NCBI GenBank assembly: GCA_031732875.1
Contig: JAVMKL010000001.1
Location: 1-10,840 of the forward strand
Length of the DNA: 10,840 nucleotides
Source: JAVMKJ01 sp031732875
GTDB taxonomy: Bacteria; Pseudomonadota; Gammaproteobacteria; Competibacterales; Competibacteraceae
Direction: 5' to 3'
In this document: positions 5,153-10,840 of the stretch, piece after piece
Layout: each line of letters starts with the position of its first letter
Position numbering within the stretch: the stretch's first letter is position 1
The notes under the pieces: generated by a model
What the model saw: only the letters and a program-made list of their open reading frames with translations
Database searches by the model: none
What the model was told of the DNA's origin: nothing
Made by a program: the position numbers and the translations under genes

Positions 5153-6238
5153 ATGACCACGCCCTATCTCCGCATCCGCAACCTCACCAAACGCTTCGGC
5201 GACTTCACCGCCCTCGATAACGTCAACATCGACATTCACCGGGGCGAGTTCGTCTGCTTCCTCGGCCCGTCCGGCTGCGGCAAGACCACCCTGCTGCGGG
5301 CGATCTCCGGGCTGGACATCCAGACTCACGGCACGGTGGAACAGGACGGGCGCGACATTTCCGCACTGCCACCGGCAAAGCGCGATTTCGGCATCGTGTT
5401 CCAGTCCTACGCGCTGTTTCAAAACCTCACGGTCGCTCGCAACATCGCCTACGGCCTGGAGAACCGCAAGCAGTCCAAGGCGGCGATCCAGCAGCGGGTC
5501 ACGGAGTTGCTGGAATTGATCGGCCTACCCGACAGCGGGAACAAGTATCCTTCGCAACTGTCCGGCGGCCAGCAGCAGCGGGTGGCGCTGGCGCGGGCGC
5601 TGGCCATTTCGCCGGGCCTGCTGTTGCTCGACGAGCCGCTGTCGGCGCTGGACGCCAAGGTGCGGATGCACCTGCGCGAGGAGATCAAGAGCCTGCAACG
5701 CCGGCTGGGCATCACCACCATCATGATCACCCACGATCAGGAAGAGGCGATCAGCATGGCCGACCGGATCGTGGTGATGCGGGATGGCCGCATCGAGCAG
5801 ATCGGCACGCCGCTGGAAATCTACCATCAGCCCGCCAGCCTGTTCGTGGCGGAATTCATCGGCGCGATGAACCTGTTGCCGGCGACGCGGATCGGCCACG
5901 GCGAAATTCAACTCGGATCGGCGCGGCTGGCCTGCGCGGTCCAAGGCTACGAACCGGGCGCGGCGGTGCGCGCGGCGGTGCGGCCGGAAGACATCGTCTG
6001 TACCGGCAAGACCAACGGCCACGCCAACAGCCTTCAGGCCGAAGTCCACGACCTGGAGTTCATGGGACCGTTCTTCTGGCTGAGCCTGGGCGGCGGCGAG
6101 CTGGGCGAACACCGGCTGCGGGCGCAACTGCCCAGCCAGCGGGTGCGCGAGCTGGATCTGCGTCCGCGCGAGGCGCTGCATCTGCACATCCCCGCCGAAC
6201 ACATCCGCCTCTTCCCGAACAGCTACTCCCATGTCTGA
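5153..6238 (+). CDS. phnT: AEP ABC transporter, ATP-binding protein
   Basis: The 361-residue cytoplasmic ATPase that powers import. The motifs are complete: Walker A GPSGCGKTT (38-46), Q-loop Gln84, signature LSGGQQQR (136-143), Walker B LLLLDEP (156-162) with Asp160/Glu161, and the switch histidine His194 in ITHDQEEA. From about 240 onward a TOBE-like regulatory domain follows (VRPEDI, HIPAEHIRLF at the end), as in iron, spermidine/putrescine and AEP importers. The ATG at 5153 has no strong Shine-Dalgarno sequence before it. A 245-bp gap filled with palindromes separates it from the binding-protein gene, while its 3' end overlaps the permease start by 8 nt. The AEP assignment comes from the neighbouring phnX and the permease type. 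Confidence 0.92.
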   Translation: MTTPYLRIRNLTKRFGDFTALDNVNIDIHRGEFVCFLGPSGCGKTTLLRAISGLDIQTHGTVEQDGRDISALPPAKRDFGIVFQSYALFQNLTVARNIAYGLENRKQSKAAIQQRVTELLELIGLPDSGNKYPSQLSGGQQQRVALARALAISPGLLLLDEPLSALDAKVRMHLREEIKSLQRRLGITTIMITHDQEEAISMADRIVVMRDGRIEQIGTPLEIYHQPASLFVAEFIGAMNLLPATRIGHGEIQLGSARLACAVQGYEPGAAVRAAVRPEDIVCTGKTNGHANSLQAEVHDLEFMGPFFWLSLGGGELGEHRLRAQLPSQRVRELDLRPREALHLHIPAEHIRLFPNSYSHV

Positions 6239-7928
6239 ACTGGCGATAGTCGCGCCGCGCGTTCGCCCGCGCCTGGGCCGCGACGAATGGCTGATGGGCG
6301 GCGGTTTGCTGGTGCTGGCGCTGTATCTCGCCATCACCCTGTTGCTGCCGCTGGCGCTCATGCTGGCGAAAAGCGTGCAGGATCGCGAGGGCGCTTTCGT
6401 CGGCCTGACCAATTTCGCCCAATACTTCACCCATCCGGCGCTGTCGGGCGCCGTGGGCAACAGCCTGTGGGTGTCGGCGCTGGCCACGACGATCACCATC
6501 GGGCTGGCCTTCGGCTACGCCTATGCCCTGAATCGCAGTTGCATCCCGTTCAAGAGCTTCTTCCGGCTGATCGCCATGCTGCCGCTGCTGGCGCCGTCGC
6601 TGCTGTCGGCCATCGCGCTGGTGTACCTGTTCGGCAACCAGGGCGCGCTGAAAGGCTGGCTATTCGGCGCGAGCATCTACGGGCCGATCGGCATCGTGAT
6701 CGGTTCGGTGTTCTGGACCTTTCCCCACGCCCTGATCATCATCAGCACCGCTCTGGTCACCGCCGACGCCCGGCTGTACGAAGCGTCGGAGTCGCTGGGC
6801 GCCAGCCGCTGGAGGACTTTTATCGTCGTCACCCTGTCCGGGGCGCGCTATGGCCTGATCAGCGCGCTGTTCGTAGTGTTCACCCTGGTCATCACCGATT
6901 TTGGCGTGCCCAAGGTGGTCGGCGGCCAGTTCAACATGCTGGCGACCGACATCTACAAGCAGGTGGTGGGACAACAGAATTTCCAGATGGGCGCGGTGGT
7001 CTCGCTGCTCCTGCTCCTGCCGGCCGTCCTCGCTTTCTTCGTCGAGCGGTGGGCGCAGCGGCGGCAGATCTCCAGTCTCTCCAGTCGCGCCGTGCCCTAC
7101 CGGCCCAAGCCCAGTTCGGTTCGCGATCTGGCGCTGCTCGGCTTCGTCGGTCTGGTGGCGCTGGTCATCCTGGGCATCCTGGGCATGGCTGCCTTCGCCT
7201 CGCTGGCCAAGCTGTGGCCCTACAACCTCAATCTGACTCTGAGCCATTACGACTTCGGCAACGCCGACGGCGGGAGTTGGGCCTCCTACGGCAACTCGAT
7301 CCGGCTGGGGCTGTACACCGCCGTGTTCGGCAGTCTGGTGGTCTTTGTCGGCGCCTATCTGGTCGAGAAGACCCGGGTGGCGAAACCGCTGCGGACGGCG
7401 ACCCATCTGCTGGCGCTGATCCCGATGGCGGTGCCGGGCATGGTGCTGGGGCTGGCCTACATCTTTTTCTTCAACGCGCCCGGCAACCCGTTGAATTTTC
7501 TGTACGGCACGATGGCGATTCTGGTGCTGGCCACCATCGCGCATTTCTACACCGTCAGCCACCTGACCGCGCTGACCGCGCTGAAACAGCTCGATCCGGA
7601 GTTCGAGTCGGTATCGGCCGCGCTCAAGACCCCGTTCTACCGCACCTTTTGGCGGGTGACGACGCCGATGTGCCTGCCGGCGATCCTGGACATCGCCATC
7701 TATTTCTTCATCAACGCCATGACCACCGTGTCGGCGGTGGTCTTCCTGTACGCCCCCCACACCACCCTGGCCTCGGTGGCGGTGCTGAACATGGACGATG
7801 CCGGCGATACCGCGCCGGCGGCGGCGATGGCGATGCTGATCGTCTACACCTCCGCCGGGGTGCGCCTGCTGCACGCTTGGCTGAGTCGCTGGCTGCTCCG
7901 GCGCACGCAGGCGTGGCGGCGGGGTTAG
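6231..7928 (+). CDS. phnU: AEP ABC transporter, fused two-domain permease
   Basis: A 565-residue inner-membrane permease made of two fused domains with about 12 membrane segments in total, of the iron(III)/AEP-type (PhnU2-like) family. The two cytoplasmic coupling loops that contact the ATPase are visible: EASESLGASRWRTF (from about 183) and ESVSAALKTPFYRTFWRV (from about 457). The hydrophobic segments run LLVLALYLAITLLLPLALML near the start, through to VYTSAGVRLLHAWL near the end, and the second half begins at about residue 300. One polypeptide thus replaces the usual homodimer or heterodimer. The ATG at 6231 overlaps the ATPase stop (ATGTCTGA), which implies coupled translation. Its stop is 31 bp from that of the convergent gene. 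Confidence 0.92.
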   Translation: MSELAIVAPRVRPRLGRDEWLMGGGLLVLALYLAITLLLPLALMLAKSVQDREGAFVGLTNFAQYFTHPALSGAVGNSLWVSALATTITIGLAFGYAYALNRSCIPFKSFFRLIAMLPLLAPSLLSAIALVYLFGNQGALKGWLFGASIYGPIGIVIGSVFWTFPHALIIISTALVTADARLYEASESLGASRWRTFIVVTLSGARYGLISALFVVFTLVITDFGVPKVVGGQFNMLATDIYKQVVGQQNFQMGAVVSLLLLLPAVLAFFVERWAQRRQISSLSSRAVPYRPKPSSVRDLALLGFVGLVALVILGILGMAAFASLAKLWPYNLNLTLSHYDFGNADGGSWASYGNSIRLGLYTAVFGSLVVFVGAYLVEKTRVAKPLRTATHLLALIPMAVPGMVLGLAYIFFFNAPGNPLNFLYGTMAILVLATIAHFYTVSHLTALTALKQLDPEFESVSAALKTPFYRTFWRVTTPMCLPAILDIAIYFFINAMTTVSAVVFLYAPHTTLASVAVLNMDDAGDTAPAAAMAMLIVYTSAGVRLLHAWLSRWLLRRTQAWRRG

Positions 7929-7949
7929 CCGGGTGGCTGTCCCGGCGCT

Positions 7950-7969
7950 GGCCCCGCCGTCACGGGGCC
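7950..7969. terminator. Hairpin between convergent genes
   Basis: GGCCCCG (7950-7956) and CGGGGCC (7963-7969) form a perfect 7-bp stem with a 6-nt loop. It lies 21 bp after the permease stop, and the loop contains the stop codon of the minus-strand gene (7962-7960). There is no T-run on either side, so it is at best a weak or factor-assisted terminator. It could also protect the 3' ends of the permease transcripts. Confidence 0.35.
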
Positions 7970-10840
7970 GGGGTCGGCTCGGCGAAGTTGGCCTGACAGA
8001 ACTGGGTGGTCGCCCCCGCCACCACGACCGGCAGGGTCGGCGCGGTGCCGGCGCAGGCACCTTCCCAGCCGAGGAACTGGGCGGTCGGCTCGGCGCTCAG
8101 GACCACGGTGGTGTCGGCGGGATAGCTTGCCCGACAATCGCCGGGACAGGTGAGGCCGGCCGGCTCGCTGCGCACGCTGCCCGGGCCGTTGACGAACATC
8201 CCCAGCCCCCCGCTATCGCCCAACTGGCCGGTCGGTTCGGCGAAGTTGGCCTGACAGACTTGGAGGGTCGCTCCCCCGAGCACGACCGGCAGGGTCGGCG
8301 CGGTGCCGGCGCAGGCGCCTTCCCAACCCACGAACTGGGCGGCCGGGGCGGCGCTCAGAACCACGGTGGTGCCGGCGGGATAGCGTTCCCCACAGTCGCC
8401 GGGACATTGGATGCCGGTCGGCTCGCTGCGCACGCTGCCGGTCCCGTTGACGAGGATCCCCAGCCCCGCGCCGCCGCCCAACCACATGGCCGTGGTCTGG
8501 TGCGCCCAGTTGTTGTTCGGGTCGGGATCCCAGGTGGCAGCGCTGCGGACGGTGGCGGTGTTGCGCAGGGTCGGCCGCCACCGGTGCGGCGCGACTCGAA
8601 TCGACGCCTGGACGGTGGCGTTCTTCGCCACATCGCCGAGGACGCAGGTCACCGTGCCGCCGGCATGGCTGCACCCCGAACTGAGGGCGAGGACGGCGAG
8701 CCCCGGCGGCAGGGTGTCGGCGAGCACCACGCCGGCGGCGGTGCTGGGACCGGCGTTGGTGACGGTGAGGGTGTAGGTCAAGGGTTCCCAGGACAGGACC
8801 GGGTCGGGATCGTCGTCCAGGGTGAGGGCCAGATCGGCTTGTTCCGCCGGCGGATCGACCGTGGTGGTAACGGTCGCGGAGTTGTTGCTGGGGTCGGGAT
8901 CGAACCCCGTGCTGACGACCGCGCGGTTCCGAATCGCGCCGATGGCTTGAGTGGTGGGAACAACCACGAGGGTCACGCGGGCGCGGGCGCCGACGCCGAG
9001 GGCGTCGAGCGCGCAGGTGACCGTCGTCGCGCCGTCGTGGCTGCATCCGGAGGAGGCACTGCCGAAGATCACGCCGGCCGGCAGCGTGTCCGTCACTATT
9101 GACCCCGGAGCATCCTGGGGTCCGTTGTTGGCGACGGTGAGGGTGTAGGTGAGGGGCTGGCCGGCGGACACGGGGTCGGGCGCGGCTTCCAGGTCGAGCG
9201 CCCGGTCGGTGCCAGGGTCTTCAGCCAGCTTGGCCACAAAGGTATCACGGTCACCATTATAGGTGAGATACGGCCCGCCGACGACCGGGAAGCTGGTTTC
9301 CCCTGAGAAGGTCCACCCGACCACATACGCCTGTCCCAAACCGTCCACAGCGATGCCGAAACCAGACTCGCTACTGTTACCGCCGATATAGCCGGCGTAG
9401 CCCAGGTGGGTGCCATCGGTGCTGACTTTGGCCACAAAGACATCTTCGCTGCCGTTATGCGTCAGATCCGGCCCGCCGACAACCGGGAAGCTGGCTTCCG
9501 TCGAGGTGGTAGACCCGGTCACGTACGCCTGTCCCAAATCGTCCATGGCAATGCTGTTGCCCCAGTCCACACCGCCGCCCCCAATATAGCCGGCGTAGAC
9601 CAGGTGGGTGCCGTCGGCGCTGACTTTCGCCACGAAGGCATCACCGCCGCCGTTAAACGTCAGATCCGGCCCGCCGACAACCGGGAAGCTGGCTTCCGTC
9701 GAAGTGGTATACCCGGTCACGTAAGCCTGTCCCAAGCTGTCCACGGCGATGCTGTTGCCGGAGTCCTCACCGCTGCCCCCGATATAGCCGGCATAGACCA
9801 AGCGGGTGCCGTCGGCGCTGACTTTCGCCACAAAGGCATCAAAGTAGCCGTTAAACGTCAGATCCGGCCCGCCGACGACCCGGAGATTCGATTCGGTCAC
9901 CCCGACCACATACGCCTGTCCCAAACCGTCCACGGCGATGCCGACGCCGTAGTTGTAACCGCTGCCCCCGATATAGCCGGCGTAGACCAAGCGGGTGCCG
10001 TCGACGCTGACTTTCGCCACAAAAGCATCTTTGCCGCCGTTATAAATTAGATCCGGCCCGCCGACGACCGGAAAGCTGGATTGCGTCGAGGAGGTAGACC
10101 CGACCACGTACGCCTGCCCCGACCCGTCCACAGCGATGCCATTGCCGTATCGAATTTCGTCGGAGTCACTGCCGCCGATGTACCCGGCGTAGACCAAGCG
10201 GGTGCCGTCGGCGCTGACTTTCGCCACAAAGGCATCAAGGCGGCCGTTAAACGTCAGATCCGGCCCGCCGACAACCGGGAAGGTGGATTCCGTCGAAGAG
10301 GTAGTCCCCACCACGTACGCCTGCCCCGACCCGTCCACGGCGATGCCGCTGCCTTCATCCCAATCGCCGCCCCCGATATAGCTGGCGTAGACCAGGTGGG
10401 TGCCGTCGGCGCTGACTTTCGCCACGAAGGCATCTTCGCCGCCATTTTCGCCGCCGTTATACGTCAGATCCGGCCCGCCGATAACCGGGAAGCTGGCTTC
10501 CGTCGAGGAGGTGGACCCGACCACGTACGCCTGCCCCAAATCGTCCATGGCAATGCTGTTACCCCAGTCCACACCGCCGCCCCCGATAAAGCCGCAATAC
10601 ACCAGGACGACCGGATCGATCACCAGCGGGCGGCTGGGATCGTAGGTCCCCAGGGCGAAACCATAACGCCATTCGCCTTCCCCGGCTTGGGCGAGCGTGT
10701 AGCGCGCCTCCACGGGCACGCGTTGCCCGGCGATGTCCTGCCACACCAGCGGCCGGTCTTCCTCAAAACGCCCCACGGGGGTTCGGACCGCCAGCCGGCC
10801 GGCGTCGGTCAGGGTCACCTCGGTGGCGCCCCGATAGGCC
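7960..10840 (-). CDS. Large SBBP/DUF11 repeat protein, 5' end outside the window
   Basis: The visible 959 codons lack the N-terminus; the frame is open to the window edge. In order they encode the end of a conserved region that precedes the repeats in such proteins (about 10840-10600, with LTDAGRLAVRTPVGRFEEDR and YDPSRPLVIDP), then seven SBBP (beta-propeller) repeats (about 10600-9230, each with GIAVDGLGQAYVVG and DAFVAKVSADGT cores). Two DUF11 domains follow (about 9210-8490, each with PLTYTLTVxNxGP and DTLPxG). Last come two repeats with paired cysteines resembling divergent InlB B-repeats (8480-7963). This is the build of a secreted or surface-exposed protein, but no sorting signal is seen at its end (AEPTPAP), and any signal peptide is out of view. 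The function is unknown; adhesion or extracellular structure is only an inference. Confidence 0.9.
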   Translation of the reverse strand, partial: AYRGATEVTLTDAGRLAVRTPVGRFEEDRPLVWQDIAGQRVPVEARYTLAQAGEGEWRYGFALGTYDPSRPLVIDPVVLVYCGFIGGGGVDWGNSIAMDDLGQAYVVGSTSSTEASFPVIGGPDLTYNGGENGGEDAFVAKVSADGTHLVYASYIGGGDWDEGSGIAVDGSGQAYVVGTTSSTESTFPVVGGPDLTFNGRLDAFVAKVSADGTRLVYAGYIGGSDSDEIRYGNGIAVDGSGQAYVVGSTSSTQSSFPVVGGPDLIYNGGKDAFVAKVSVDGTRLVYAGYIGGSGYNYGVGIAVDGLGQAYVVGVTESNLRVVGGPDLTFNGYFDAFVAKVSADGTRLVYAGYIGGSGEDSGNSIAVDSLGQAYVTGYTTSTEASFPVVGGPDLTFNGGGDAFVAKVSADGTHLVYAGYIGGGGVDWGNSIAMDDLGQAYVTGSTTSTEASFPVVGGPDLTHNGSEDVFVAKVSTDGTHLGYAGYIGGNSSESGFGIAVDGLGQAYVVGWTFSGETSFPVVGGPYLTYNGDRDTFVAKLAEDPGTDRALDLEAAPDPVSAGQPLTYTLTVANNGPQDAPGSIVTDTLPAGVIFGSASSGCSHDGATTVTCALDALGVGARARVTLVVVPTTQAIGAIRNRAVVSTGFDPDPSNNSATVTTTVDPPAEQADLALTLDDDPDPVLSWEPLTYTLTVTNAGPSTAAGVVLADTLPPGLAVLALSSGCSHAGGTVTCVLGDVAKNATVQASIRVAPHRWRPTLRNTATVRSAATWDPDPNNNWAHQTTAMWLGGGAGLGILVNGTGSVRSEPTGIQCPGDCGERYPAGTTVVLSAAPAAQFVGWEGACAGTAPTLPVVLGGATLQVCQANFAEPTGQLGDSGGLGMFVNGPGSVRSEPAGLTCPGDCRASYPADTTVVLSAEPTAQFLGWEGACAGTAPTLPVVVAGATTQFCQANFAEPTPAP
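7974..8480 (-). repeat. Two tandem InlB-B-like repeats, about 258 bp each
   Basis: The copies begin at 7974 and 8232 (period 258 bp, 86 residues) and are clearly alike at the DNA level. Each encodes a glycine-rich lead, VNGxGSVRSEP, CPGDC, a YPAxTTVVLSA block, GWEGACAGTAPTLPVV and a closing CQANFAEPT. Each unit has four cysteines (CPGDC, GAC and CQAN), so disulfide bonds are likely if the protein is exported. Confidence 0.85.
9230..10605 (-). repeat. Seven SBBP repeat units
   Basis: Units of about 190-210 bp follow the pattern YIGG, G(N/S)xIAxDxxGQAYVxGxTxSTExSFPVVGG, PDLTxNG, DAFVAKVSADGTxLVYA. Unit 1 (the most 5' in the gene) carries an extra GENG-like insertion of four codons near 10445. 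Unit 4 (near 9890) is about four residues shorter, having lost the SSFP stretch. Units 1 and 6 are nearly identical in DNA over about 108 bp. The array is coding throughout and is not a CRISPR. Confidence 0.85.

Noticed and set aside
6287..9102. Long open frames on the plus strand inside phnU and opposite the repeat protein, and a 466-codon minus frame at 6660-8060
   Set aside because: They are alternate-frame openings in GC-rich coding DNA, with Arg/Gly/Ala-rich translations. The genes called in these spans carry clear domain motifs.
9230..10605. CRISPR array from regularly spaced repeats
   Set aside because: The repeats are about 200 bp, are in frame and encode SBBP protein repeats; there are no short identical repeats with unique spacers.

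Overview
The window comes from a GC-rich proteobacterium, most likely a gammaproteobacterium. The basis is its codon use, a Gram-negative type signal peptide and ABC importer, and the repeat families present; the exact genus cannot be read from the sequence. It holds three unrelated blocks: a decayed integron edge (1-1409), a phosphonate uptake and degradation locus (1488-7928), and the 3' part of a large repeat-built surface-type protein on the other strand (7960-10840).

Integron edge. On the minus strand a 528-bp unit (52-579) has the anatomy of an integron gene cassette. It has a GTTAGGC core just upstream of the ATG, one ORF (61-567), and a 57-bp attC hairpin with two extrahelical bases at its 3' end. 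Joining the two ends rebuilds a complete attC. Upstream lie a 155-bp branched palindrome, two more hairpins and a striking 135-bp imperfect palindrome (833-967), with no gene. At 1089-1409, on the opposite strand and pointing away from the cassette, is a short frame resembling only the N-terminal SAM-like domain of integron-type tyrosine recombinases. This divergent layout is that of an integron whose integrase has been lost.

Phosphonate locus. phnX (phosphonoacetaldehyde hydrolase) overlaps by 4 nt a class III PLP enzyme, best called as PbfA, (R)-1-hydroxy-2-aminoethylphosphonate ammonia-lyase. A three-gene ABC importer follows: periplasmic binding protein, ATPase and a fused two-domain permease, of the family annotated as 2-aminoethylphosphonate (AEP) transporters. 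The expected scheme is uptake, then conversion of the aminophosphonate to phosphonoacetaldehyde, then C-P cleavage to acetaldehyde and phosphate. The usual AEP transaminase phnW, a regulator, and phnA/phnY are all absent from the window. Either phnW lies elsewhere, or the locus is specialised for the hydroxylated substrate, or the PLP enzyme replaces PhnW. REP-like hairpins separate the binding-protein gene from the ATPase-permease pair.

Repeat protein. Convergent with the permease gene and only 31 bp away ends a gene whose 5' end is outside the window. It encodes a conserved N-terminal region, seven SBBP beta-propeller type repeats, two DUF11 domains and two cysteine-containing InlB-B-like repeats. 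Its DNA shows internal duplication and recent homogenisation.
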